The notes under the pieces are model-generated. The model did not search any database. It was not told the origin of the DNA and worked only from the letters and a program-made list of their open reading frames with translations. Below are positions 1-8,314 of a stretch of DNA of 64,000 nucleotides, one piece after another (position 1 is the first letter of the stretch; every line of letters begins with the position of its first letter). The DNA comes from Pyrinomonadaceae bacterium (GTDB taxonomy: Bacteria > Acidobacteriota > Blastocatellia > Pyrinomonadales > Pyrinomonadaceae), in assembly GCA_017983495.1 (NCBI GenBank), contig JAGOBH010000010.1:1-64000 (forward strand), in the 5' to 3' direction. Made by a program: the position numbers and the translations under genes.

Positions 1-363
<363 letters not shown>

Positions 364-540
364 ATAAAATTTGTTGACAAGCAAATTTAATTCAAGCAAT
401 TTGTGGAATGATACAATGTATTCAGTTATCAGATATCAAGTTTGAAAATTCGAAGCCGATAGTCGTCGGTTGGTAGTTGCCGGTTCTCAGATTCGTCTGA
501 CCACCGACCACGAACCACCGGCCACTGCTTCACCAGTTTT
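364..540. other. 23S-5S spacer with GGTGG/CCACC-type low-complexity repeat
   Basis: This spacer carries no gene. From 455 to 527 it holds a degenerate run built from ACCACC/GGTGG-like words (CCACCGACCACGAACCACCG near 511-530). Read on the other strand it resembles the GGTGGCCGGTGGTCAGTGG run near 27400 in this window. It looks like slippage-grown intergenic sequence, not a structured RNA with a known role. Confidence 0.5.
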
Positions 541-653
<113 letters not shown>

Positions 654-662
654 ATTTATATC

Positions 663-716
663 AAGAAAGCCCGCTCAATTTGAGCGGGCTTTCTTGCGTT
701 TTATTTTCGTTTTTTT
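663..716 (+). terminator. Rho-independent terminator of the rRNA operon
   Basis: A perfect stem of about 15-16 bp (arms AAGAAAGCCCGCTCA and TGAGCGGGCTTTCTT) starts 9 bases after 5S. It is followed by a T-rich tail at 698-716. Strength and position fit termination of the rrn operon. Confidence 0.93.
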
Positions 717-731
717 CCTCTATACGGCATC

Positions 732-1196
732 TTAAGCATCGTAAATCAATCTCACTAATTCACCTGCATTTTCTTGCGATACGGTTTGTTGGTCGAAGCC
801 CGACGCGATTATTTCGTAATAGTTATCATGTCCCGATATCAAGTAATGAGAATATTCCCGCGTGTCCCAGTTTTTCCATTCTGGATAGTTTGCGAGACGC
901 TGTGAATTCATTTCTTTTAGCCATTGTGAATTTTCCACCGTGCAAATATTAGAGGGATGCTTGTGTTCCTCTATTTCGTAAGGCAGAAATTCAAAGCAGG
1001 AGCCTCGAACGGCCCACGCATGATGAAATATCAGTTTGCCAACATAGTTCGCAGGTTCGCCGGAAGTCAGCCAACATCCGAAGTAGATCAGACACTCTCC
1101 TCGTGAATAATGAAGGACAACATCTCCTTGAGGATCCGGCCAAACCGTAAGTGGAACTGAGAGAGCTTTGCTAAATGTATCGATTGGTGAAGTCAT
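732..1196 (-). CDS. Hypothetical protein, 154 aa
   Basis: This soluble protein of unknown function has no signal peptide or membrane segment. It is rich in aromatic and acidic residues, including runs such as WPDPQGDVVLHYSRGE and FHHAWAVRGSCFEFLPYEIEEHKHPSN. No catalytic signature was recognised. The composition resembles small immunity-type or SUKH-like cytosolic proteins, but this is only an impression. It stands between the rrn terminator and the PLP enzyme gene, both apparently separate units. The reading frame is clean over 465 bp with no competing frame of similar quality. Confidence 0.7.
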   Translation of the reverse strand: MTSPIDTFSKALSVPLTVWPDPQGDVVLHYSRGECLIYFGCWLTSGEPANYVGKLIFHHAWAVRGSCFEFLPYEIEEHKHPSNICTVENSQWLKEMNSQRLANYPEWKNWDTREYSHYLISGHDNYYEIIASGFDQQTVSQENAGELVRLIYDA

Positions 1197-1243
1197 GCTT
1201 GAATGGTTCTACCAGTTAAAGGTCTTATCGTAGACTCTCGGTG

Positions 1244-2485
1244 CTAATTCGTGATCGATCTAATACCGTCGATCAACCGCGCGATTTCATCTGTCGTCGT
1301 ATAGCACGCACATCCGACCCGTACGAGGCCTTCGACGCCCAGGCGTTCGACTACCGTCATCGCATAAAAATCGCCGTCCGAGACAAAGATGGCATTTTCC
1401 GCTAGCTTGCGGGCCACGTCTTCGGATGTATGTCCTCGGACGGTAAATGACACCGTCGACGTCCTCGGAAAGTCAGGCGACGGGCCGTAAACGGTGACGC
1501 CGTCGATGGCGTTTAGGCCGTCCCACAATGTTACGGTCAACTCGTGCTGACGGGCGTGCAGCTCGGCAAATGTGGTCGCGAGGCGTTCGCGTTTTGACCC
1601 GTGGGATGCTAATGAAGCGAGAAAATCGACTGCGGCAGCGGCACCGGCGATGCCTTCATGATTTTGCGTGCCGGTTTCCATTCGATCGGGCGAGTAGTTC
1701 GGCGAGGGCCGGAGCTTCGGAAAATCGATATCGTCGAGCAGTTCTTTGCGGCCAAACAATATGCCCAAATGCGGGCCGTAGAACTTGTACGAGGAACAAG
1801 CCAGGAAGTCGCACCCGATGGCCTTTACATCGATCAGCTCGTGAGCGGCGAAATGCACCGCATCGACGAAGTTCAAGGCGCCCGCCGAGCGTGCCATCCC
1901 ACATGCTTTTTCCACATCGTTGATCGTCCCAAGGATATTCGACGCTGCGCCGATCGCCAAGAGTTTGGTCTTATCATTGAGCAGATCAGCGAGATCGCTC
2001 AGGTGCAGCTGTCCGGTCTCGATGTCCATCGGCATCACTCGAATGGTGACGCCACGGTCCCTTTCAAGCGAACGCCACGTGTCGGAATTGGCGTGGTGGT
2101 CGAGTTCAGTGACGATGATCTCGTCGCCGGGCCCCCATTCGCGTCCCAATGAGCGGGCCAGGTGAAATGTCAGCGTCGTCATATTTTGGCCGAACACGAT
2201 CTCGCCCGCCGACGCGTTAAGAAAATCGCCCATCGTTTCTCGTGATCGGGCGATGATCTCATCGGTCTCGTTACTCGTCGGAAACGCCCAATGAGTGTTA
2301 GCGTTGTGATGAAGCAGGTAGTCGGTCATCGCTTCGGCAACAGAACTTGGAACCTGCGTCCCGCCCGGACCGTCGAAATAGGCGACTGGGAATCCATTAT
2401 GTACACGTTCAAGAGCAGGGAAATGGCTTCGGATCTCTTCGACAGGGGCAACTATGTTCGACGGATTTTTCGTATTTTCTGACAT
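1244..2485 (-). CDS. Cysteine desulfurase-like PLP enzyme (class V aminotransferase fold)
   Basis: A fold-type I PLP enzyme of the aminotransferase class V superfamily, closest in feel to the VC1184-type cysteine desulfurase-like group, whose hallmark YFDGPGGTQVP is at residues 36-46. The PLP lysine is K234 in SSYKFYGPHLG; D208 and H211 contact the cofactor; the ELDHHAN segment (128-133) is also typical. Length 413 aa is normal. The region of the catalytic cysteine loop of true SufS enzymes is not convincingly present, since the C-terminal GCACYTT segment differs. Desulfurase activity is therefore uncertain and selenocysteine lyase or another lyase reaction is possible. No suf/isc genes are adjacent. 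A TATAAT box lies only 6 nt before the start codon. Confidence 0.85.
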   Translation of the reverse strand: MSENTKNPSNIVAPVEEIRSHFPALERVHNGFPVAYFDGPGGTQVPSSVAEAMTDYLLHHNANTHWAFPTSNETDEIIARSRETMGDFLNASAGEIVFGQNMTTLTFHLARSLGREWGPGDEIIVTELDHHANSDTWRSLERDRGVTIRVMPMDIETGQLHLSDLADLLNDKTKLLAIGAASNILGTINDVEKACGMARSAGALNFVDAVHFAAHELIDVKAIGCDFLACSSYKFYGPHLGILFGRKELLDDIDFPKLRPSPNYSPDRMETGTQNHEGIAGAAAAVDFLASLASHGSKRERLATTFAELHARQHELTVTLWDGLNAIDGVTVYGPSPDFPRTSTVSFTVRGHTSEDVARKLAENAIFVSDGDFYAMTVVERLGVEGLVRVGCACYTTTDEIARLIDGIRSITN

Positions 2486-2491
2486 CCGAAG

Positions 2492-2497
2492 ATTATA
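2492..2497 (-). promoter_or_regulatory. Candidate -10 box next to the start codon
   Basis: On the minus strand TATAAT lies six bases before the ATG at 2485. There is no Shine-Dalgarno sequence between them and no convincing -35. If used, the transcript would begin at or within a few bases of the ATG, i.e. be leaderless. Confidence 0.35.
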
Positions 2498-2811
2498 TAA
2501 CGAGTTTGCATTGGCTTGCAGGTGCGGAGGTTCACCAAAATTAACAGATCCAAATAATAGAATTCGTGCGTATTACTTGGTTTTAGGTACGACGTGTTGC
2601 ACACATAAAAATCTGGTTACTAAATAGCACATCGTTATATAATATGTGGAGAGCACTCGGGAACGGTTCACATGCCGTTTATGGGAGAAACTCCGCATTG
2701 TAATGAAGAAACTGTAAACCTATGTCGGGACTAAACTCACATTGTAAATCTATACAAGGACTAACCGCCCACGGATGTAAGTTTTTCCAGGACGACAACG
2801 TGGGAAAATGC

Positions 2812-2940
2812 TGGGACAAGCGGGACAGAAAAAATTTGAAAACCGTGGGACAGTGGGACAGTTGTTATTAACAGGTGTTATTTCAACACTTAGCCTGTCC
2901 CACTTTCTGTCCCACTTTAAGTGGTGCTGGGACAGTTGAT
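2812..2940. repeat. TGTCCCA/TGGGACA-rich dispersed repeat, copy A
   Basis: The heptamer TGGGACA or its complement (or a one-base variant) occurs about seven times in 130 bp. The part at 2828-2902, read on the minus strand, aligns with 27655-27730: both hold GGGACAGGCTAA, then CAACTGTCCCACTGTCCCAC, then TTTTCAAATTTTTTC in the same order. The two copies are in opposite orientation about 25 kb apart. Confidence 0.7.
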
Positions 2941-3066
2941 AGCCTGTGGAAATAAATGATACCAGTCTGGATATTGCCATGATCGATCTGAGGCGGATGC
3001 TGAGCTTGAAAGTTCTGCAACCTTCGCGTCCAAAAACGATATAATGAAACGGGCCTCCTTGCAGCG

Positions 3067-5256
3067 ATGACTTTTGAGAAATTTTTCCAATTTATATCCT
3101 ACGCAGCTGTTTTTTGCGGCTTCCTTTCGCTGTGGGTTTCGGGGACGTTTGGGGTAGTTGGCACCGGACTGTTTCTCGCGGTCATGCTCGCGGCGTGGTT
3201 TCTCGAAGGCACGCCTTGGCAGATATCCGAGCGGATCGGTACCGCACTGATCGTTCTGGCCCTGCCGGGATTCTATTTTGCGTGGAAGTTTCAGTTTTTC
3301 TCGTTCTCTTCGACCGAGACGGCCATCGCCGGCATTCTTGCTCGAATGATCCTTTCTCTGACGTCGATAAAATTGCTGCAGCGTAAATCGGGCCGCGACT
3401 GGATATTCCTGTATCTCATGTCGTTTTTTGAGGTTTTGCTGGCCGCGGGTTTGAGCATTAGTGCACTCTATCTTGGATCTTTCTTGCTCTATCTGGTTGT
3501 CACGGTCTGTGCGATCATCGCGTTTGAGATCCGTCGGACGTCTGAGTTGGTCAATGAACGGATCGGAACCGATGTGACCGCGGCGGATGCGACCAGAGGA
3601 TTATTGGCGTCCATCACGATCAAGCGGTTGCCCGCCGCAGCCCTGACCCTGATCTTGTTTACCGTATTGCTCGCACTGCCGATGTTTTTTGCACTTCCAC
3701 GAGTAGGCGGTGCGGGAATGGGCGGTAATCAGGGCGGACTGTCGACGTCATCGGGTTTTTCGGACACCGTAGCCCTCGGCGGCATAGGCCGTATTCAACA
3801 GAATGACGCGGTAGTTATGCGGGTTCGTAATGAGGGATCACGAGGGCCACAGGACAGCCTTTATCTGCGTGGGATCGCACTGGATAAGTTTGATAACAGA
3901 TCATGGAGCCGTTCGAAAAAGTCGTCGAGCGAACCGTATATTAAAGGCGAAAAAGAACTGATCCAGTTTGACTATGCAACCGGACGGGACAATCTGACGA
4001 TCCAAACGATCTATCTCGAACCGCTCGATACACCGATCCTTTTCGGCGTGCCGCGTGTGGTCGCGATAAAAGGGAATTTTCCGGTGTTGTATCGAGACGG
4101 TTACGGCGCGATCACCTTTCAGCGAAACGAGGAGCGTATAAGCTATACCGTTCTCTCGGACCGGAGCCAGCCGCCCGCGTCCCGGCTGCGAAATGACGAT
4201 AAGGAATATCAGCCCGAGTTGGACCAGTACCTCCGCCTACCGGAGAACCTCGATCCCCGGATCGCTGATCTTGCTGCTGAACTCACCGTTGGCCTCAAAA
4301 ACCGATACGACAAGGCTGCCGCGATCGAAAATCACCTTCAGAACGCTTATGGCTATACGCTTGAGCAGAAAGCAGGTGGAGACGAACCGCTTTCCGATTT
4401 TTTGTTTAATGTTCGCGAAGGGCATTGTGAGTATTTTGCGACCGCGATGGCGGTAATGCTGCGGACACAGGGTCTTGCGACTCGGATCGTAAACGGTTTC
4501 AGCGGCGGTGAATACAACGACACGGCCGATGTGACCGTCGTCAGGCAACGAAATGCACATGCATGGGTCGAGGTTTATTTTCCGCGCGAAAATGCGTGGG
4601 TGACGTTCGACCCGACTCCGTTTGCCGGGCAGGGCACAAACTCGGTGCCGACGGGCATTATGGGCAGTGTCGGGAAATATATCGACGCTCTTGAAACGTT
4701 TTGGATCCAGTATTTTGTCGCCTACGACAACCAGGAACAAGCATCTCTCGCCCGAACTGTTCGCCGCGGCTTTTACGAATACCAGAATTCGACGTCGGAG
4801 TATTTTACTCAGGCACAGGCGAAGTTTGCAGAATGGTGGAAAGCCGTTCGCGGCGACAATGGCGTCGAATCGAGTATGAAAGCGGTTGGCACCGCCCTCG
4901 GGTATATTCTCGGCCTGGCGGTCGCCGTTTTCCTGATTTTTTGGCTGTACCGGCGTGCGGTAAGACTGAACTTGTGGCGTCGTATTTGGAACCGTCTGTT
5001 CCAAAAGCGGAACGCCAACATGGTTGAATTCTACGACACGATGATCAGGATACTCGAGAATAACGGGCTCCTTCGCCGGCCGCATCAAACGCCGCTTGAG
5101 TTTGCCGACGCCACAGGTCTCCCCGAGGTCATTCGCGTGACCGAACTCTACCACGGCGTCAGGTTTGGAAATCAAAAACTCGCCGCGTCCCAATCAGCGG
5201 AGATCATGGACCTTCTAGGGCGTTTGGCCGCGTCGACCTATGTCGTAAAACGCTGA
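3067..5256 (+). CDS. TgpA-like membrane transglutaminase-domain protein
   Basis: A 729-aa inner-membrane protein of the TgpA type. About six or seven hydrophobic segments fill residues 5-220 (DUF3488-like region). An extracytoplasmic transglutaminase-like domain follows, with the papain-like triad C454 (REGHCEYFATAMAVMLR), H498 (NAHAWVEVYF) and D515 (WVTFDPTP). One more membrane segment lies near 615-635 and a cytoplasmic DUF4129-like tail ends the protein. In other bacteria such genes often sit with a MoxR ATPase and a DUF58 protein; neither is present here. Substrate unknown; peptide or peptidoglycan cross-link chemistry is only inferred. No strong Shine-Dalgarno precedes the ATG. Confidence 0.9.
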   Translation: MTFEKFFQFISYAAVFCGFLSLWVSGTFGVVGTGLFLAVMLAAWFLEGTPWQISERIGTALIVLALPGFYFAWKFQFFSFSSTETAIAGILARMILSLTSIKLLQRKSGRDWIFLYLMSFFEVLLAAGLSISALYLGSFLLYLVVTVCAIIAFEIRRTSELVNERIGTDVTAADATRGLLASITIKRLPAAALTLILFTVLLALPMFFALPRVGGAGMGGNQGGLSTSSGFSDTVALGGIGRIQQNDAVVMRVRNEGSRGPQDSLYLRGIALDKFDNRSWSRSKKSSSEPYIKGEKELIQFDYATGRDNLTIQTIYLEPLDTPILFGVPRVVAIKGNFPVLYRDGYGAITFQRNEERISYTVLSDRSQPPASRLRNDDKEYQPELDQYLRLPENLDPRIADLAAELTVGLKNRYDKAAAIENHLQNAYGYTLEQKAGGDEPLSDFLFNVREGHCEYFATAMAVMLRTQGLATRIVNGFSGGEYNDTADVTVVRQRNAHAWVEVYFPRENAWVTFDPTPFAGQGTNSVPTGIMGSVGKYIDALETFWIQYFVAYDNQEQASLARTVRRGFYEYQNSTSEYFTQAQAKFAEWWKAVRGDNGVESSMKAVGTALGYILGLAVAVFLIFWLYRRAVRLNLWRRIWNRLFQKRNANMVEFYDTMIRILENNGLLRRPHQTPLEFADATGLPEVIRVTELYHGVRFGNQKLAASQSAEIMDLLGRLAASTYVVKR

Positions 5257-5280
5257 GAGTTTCAGCGGCGTTTCGTTTTT
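5248..5280 (+). terminator. Terminator overlapping the transglutaminase stop codon
   Basis: CGCTGA and TCAGCG pair around GAGTT, with outer AAACG/CGTTT pairing possible, followed by CGTTTTT. The stem begins before the TGA stop at 5254-5256. Confidence 0.55.
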
Positions 5281-5330
5281 GAAGTGGATCTTTATTTGCG
5301 TGAAGATCGGGAATGGATCGAATTCCTAGT

Positions 5331-5532
5331 AACTTTGGGGAACCAGCTGTTTACGTGTGAACGTGCTCTGGTTAGTGACAACCGATCCCCCAAAGTTTCT
5401 AAGGTCGTTGAGGTTGTGTCGTGAAAGATAATGTCCTAGAATGCGTGTGTACGGTCGCATTGTCCGGGGACATTCCGTTTCCTGACTTTGTACCTACGGC
5501 CGGTTGGTAACTCGAATTACCAACCGGCTTTT
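5331..5532 (+). ncRNA. Candidate structured RNA ending in a terminator
   Basis: An outer pairing AACTTTGGGG/CCCCAAAGTT encloses a second pairing ACCAG/CTGGT. A local hairpin and then a strong terminator follow. The span of about 200 nt would suit a small RNA such as 6S, but none of the conserved sequence of 6S, tmRNA, SRP RNA or RNase P RNA was recognised. It could equally be the leftover of an old repeat. Confidence 0.25.
5499..5532 (+). terminator. Strong Rho-independent terminator
   Basis: Twelve paired bases (GCCGGTTGGTAA and TTACCAACCGGC) close a six-base loop and run directly into TTTT. No annotated gene ends just upstream, the nearest stop being about 240 bp away, which is why an RNA gene before it is considered. 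Confidence 0.75.
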
Positions 5533-5544
5533 CGCAGGCTCAAA

Positions 5545-5566
5545 ATATCTCAGTGGGCTGAGATAT
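5545..5566. repeat. Perfect 9-bp hairpin
   Basis: ATATCTCAG and CTGAGATAT flank a TGGG loop. There is no T tract after it, so a terminator role is unlikely on the plus strand. Its role is unknown. Confidence 0.5.
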
Positions 5567-5907
5567 AACCGTCTAAAATTGGCTCCCCGCCGGTTTAATT
5601 ACTGTTTCGACAAGCTAGTCTGTCGATACTATTTTTACGATCCAAACCAGAATCTGAACTCAACGTGATCCGGTCACGCCTAAATATTCCCTTGTTGATC
5701 GTGTGGGTATGAGGTATGTGTAGAGCCTCATTATATAAACGCGACAAAGTTCAGGAAAAGGGCCCAAAATATTTTAAATATATTCGCATTCATAGATCGG
5801 TCATGAGATCGCTATTCTGACCGTTCTAGAAGTTCGGACAATACCGACGCATTGGCTACGTCGAAGCGGTAGCTGATCCAAAGATGTTATTATCAAACAA
5901 GAGCATT

Positions 5908-7260
5908 ATGAAGAAAGTTGGATTTGTCAGTCTTGGCTGCCCGAAAAATCTCGTTGACAGTGAGGTCATGATGGGGCAATTGGCCGAGGCCGGATATGAA
6001 ATTACTAATAACGCAGACGAGGCAGATACCGTTGTGGTTAACACATGCGGATTTATCGAATCGGCGAAACAGGAGTCGGTCGACGCGATCCTTGAGGCAA
6101 CCCGTTGGAAATCGGAGGGAAGTGCCAGTCGCGTGATCGTTGCCGGATGTCTGGTCGAACGCTATCGCGACGATCTGATGAAAGAATTGCCTGAGGTCGA
6201 TGCCTTTATCGGCACGTCGCAGGTCGGCGATATTCTTAAGGCGGCTGATGATGAGTTTGATGCCAGTGAGCTAACGATCACGCCGATCGGAAACAAGTCG
6301 GCGACTTATCTTTACGACGAATATACACCGCGCATCCGTGCGACCGATTCCCATACGGCCTTCATCAAGATCGCCGAAGGGTGTGATCGTCCATGTGCGT
6401 TTTGCTCGATACCGGGAATGCGCGGCAGCTTTCGTTCTCGCCGATTCGGTTCGATCATCGAGGAAGCACGCATTCTGGCAAAGCAGGGCGTGAAAGAGAT
6501 CGTTCTGATCGCGCAGGACTCGTCCCGGTACGGCGAAGATCTTGGCGAGGTCGACGCTCTCGCGGCTTTGATCCGAGCACTCGGCGAGATCGATGGTATT
6601 GAGTGGATCCGGCCGATGTACGCGTTTCCCACCCACATCTCGGACGCATTTCTCGCGGCGATCGCCGAGACGCCAAAAGCCGTCAAATATCTGGATATGC
6701 CTCTCCAGCACGCTTCACGAAACGTACTTAAGCTGATGAAGCGAGGCGGAACCCGCGAGTCGCTCGAGAAACTCATTGCTCGTGTCCGTTCAAAAGTGCC
6801 GGGCATCGCAATTCGAACGACATTCATCACAGGTTTTCCGGGCGAAACGGATGCCGATTTCGAAGAACTTATAAAATTCGTCCAAAACTGTCGATTCGAC
6901 AATGTCGGCGTATTTACCTACTCCGACGAAGAGGGAACTACAGCTTATGAACTGTCCGATAAGGTCGACCCAAAGGTCGCGTCAAAGCGCCGAAACCGTT
7001 TAATGAAAGAGCAGGCGAAGATCAGCAAACAGCTAAATCGGGAAAAGATCGGGAAGCAGTTTCGTGTTTTGTTCGAAGGGTTATCGCAGGAATCCGATCT
7101 TTTGTTTCAAGGACGACTTGAAGGGCAGGCACAGGAAATCGACGGTTATATTCTGATCAACGATATGCCGGACGGCTTCGATCCGATCGTCGGACAGATC
7201 TATGATGTAAGGATAACCGAGGCTCATGAATACGATTTGGTCGGTGCAATAGTGGCTTGA
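5908..7260 (+). CDS. rimO: Ribosomal protein S12 methylthiotransferase RimO
   Basis: Radical-SAM methylthiotransferase that modifies the conserved aspartate (position 88 or 89) of ribosomal protein S12. The N-terminal domain binds an auxiliary cluster through C11 (SLGCPKN), C47 (VNTCGF) and C81 (VAGCLVERY). The radical SAM motif CxxxCxxC is C159, C163 and C166 in EGCDRPCAFCSIPG. A TRAM domain forms the C-terminus. The SLGCPKN and GMRGSFRSR signatures favour RimO over MiaB. Length from this start is 450 aa. An upstream in-frame ATG at 5884 would add eight residues; the inner start MKKVGFVSLG matches the family better. Apparently monocistronic. Confidence 0.96.
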   Translation: MKKVGFVSLGCPKNLVDSEVMMGQLAEAGYEITNNADEADTVVVNTCGFIESAKQESVDAILEATRWKSEGSASRVIVAGCLVERYRDDLMKELPEVDAFIGTSQVGDILKAADDEFDASELTITPIGNKSATYLYDEYTPRIRATDSHTAFIKIAEGCDRPCAFCSIPGMRGSFRSRRFGSIIEEARILAKQGVKEIVLIAQDSSRYGEDLGEVDALAALIRALGEIDGIEWIRPMYAFPTHISDAFLAAIAETPKAVKYLDMPLQHASRNVLKLMKRGGTRESLEKLIARVRSKVPGIAIRTTFITGFPGETDADFEELIKFVQNCRFDNVGVFTYSDEEGTTAYELSDKVDPKVASKRRNRLMKEQAKISKQLNREKIGKQFRVLFEGLSQESDLLFQGRLEGQAQEIDGYILINDMPDGFDPIVGQIYDVRITEAHEYDLVGAIVA

Positions 7261-7350
7261 TTCCAACGCCTCAATCAGGTTGATTATAATGTGGCTATTC
7301 GATTACAATTCCGACGTTGCCAAGATCAATTTTTTCGAAGGATTATCAAT

Positions 7351-8133
7351 ATGAAATATCGTCTTTTTTTCACCATTTTGACACTCGCAATTGCGGCGAT
7401 GCCCGCTTTTGCTCAAAAGGATTACGACAAGCCGATCGATAAGTGGAGCGAGGAGGCTGCTCGTGACGTCATTCAGGAATCGCCTTGGGCTAAGCAATAT
7501 CAGTCAACTGGTGGACAAGCTGGAGCCGCGGCAGGTACTGTAGCCCGTGAACAGTCACAATCAGCAAACCGCGGTGGATCTGATCCCAGAAGCGTTGCTC
7601 GTGATTTCGGTCCACCGCCTGTGACAATGTCACTTCATTCATCTGAAGTTGTTAGAAAGGCAACTGTCCGTCTTCAGCAACTCGCCGCCGGATACGACAA
7701 AATGAGTGCCGAGGACAAGGCCAAGTTCGACGCAAGCCGTAAGATCTTTTTGGACTGCGCAATCTGTAAAGATTACTACGTCGTAAAACTCTCTAAGGCG
7801 ACCTTTTCTAAGGGCGGAGGAGTTGACGAAGGGATCTTTCAGGGAATGACGCTGGACGAACTCCGAGGCAATATAAAAATGGTCAACGATGCCGGCGAGG
7901 AGCGTGAATTGATCCAATATAATCCGGCAAAATCTGCGACGGATGCAGCTGTCTTTTACTTTAAGCGGACCGATGCGAACGGCAAACACTTGGTAACTCC
8001 GGAAACCAAGAGTTTCAGAGTCGTTTTTTCGAATGATTTTCTGGACGCCAAAAATCGGTTTGCATATCTACTACCGCGGTCGTTCGAATTTAAGGTATCG
8101 AAGATGATCGTTGGTGATAAGCTGTTGTTCTAA
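7351..8133 (+). CDS. Exported protein of unknown function, 260 aa
   Basis: A clear signal peptide (MKYRLFFTILTLAIAAMPAFA, then Q) targets this protein to the periplasm or outside. The mature N-terminus carries W-E-A-RDVIQESPWAK, a pattern I associate with exported acidobacterial proteins but cannot name. A Gly/Ala/Gln/Ser-rich linker follows, then a mixed alpha/beta region with a lone CAIC (residues about 133-136). The start at 7351 is chosen because AAGGA at 7338-7342 is well spaced and the signal peptide begins there; an upstream frame extension to 7291 has no support. A terminator follows at 8161. Confidence 0.8.
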   Translation: MKYRLFFTILTLAIAAMPAFAQKDYDKPIDKWSEEAARDVIQESPWAKQYQSTGGQAGAAAGTVAREQSQSANRGGSDPRSVARDFGPPPVTMSLHSSEVVRKATVRLQQLAAGYDKMSAEDKAKFDASRKIFLDCAICKDYYVVKLSKATFSKGGGVDEGIFQGMTLDELRGNIKMVNDAGEERELIQYNPAKSATDAAVFYFKRTDANGKHLVTPETKSFRVVFSNDFLDAKNRFAYLLPRSFEFKVSKMIVGDKLLF

Positions 8134-8160
8134 ACACCAAACTTTACTGGACTTTGTAAG

Positions 8161-8190
8161 CGGCAGCACCGATTGGTGGTGCCGTTTTTT
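8161..8190 (+). terminator. Terminator after the exported protein gene
   Basis: CGGCAGCACC pairs with GGTGGTGCCG (one mismatch) around GATT and runs into TTTTTT. It lies between convergent genes, so it can also limit transcription from the serine hydrolase gene. Confidence 0.85.
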
Positions 8191-8314
8191 ATATCCGCAG
8201 TTGAGCCATTAGGTGAATATGGCGGCTGGTTTGGTCAGCACGGGAGAGATTCATTTGATACCGACCAGCCCTTCGCATTTGAGTTTGTTTCCAATAACCA
8301 TTCTTGAAATAGCC

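Larger units (their letters stand above)
2486..3066. other. Intergenic region with direct repeats and a TGTCCCA cluster
   Basis: There is no credible gene here. Two imperfect 30-bp direct repeats, 2713-2742 and 2743-2772, share TGTAAA-CTAT and GGACTAA words. They are followed by the TGTCCCA/TGGGACA cluster described separately. A TATAAT at 3040-3045 may be the -10 of the transglutaminase gene at 3067; no convincing -35 was seen. Confidence 0.5.
5281..5907. other. Intergenic region rich in hairpins before rimO
   Basis: No open frame of gene quality. It holds a long-range inverted repeat (AACTTTGGGG at 5331-5340 against CCCCAAAGTT near 5387-5397), a hairpin AATGCG/CGCATT around 5450-5461, a terminator-like hairpin at 5499-5532 and a 9-bp perfect hairpin at 5545-5566. 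The last 300 bases before rimO contain only short stems. Confidence 0.5.

Noticed and set aside
2750..2980. Small minus-strand gene
   Set aside because: It consists mainly of the TGTCCCA repeat, and the similar peptide in the copy at 27654 is read from a different context; no ribosome site.
5331..5532. 6S RNA, tmRNA, SRP RNA or RNase P RNA
   Set aside because: None of the diagnostic conserved segments was seen; kept only as an unnamed candidate RNA.
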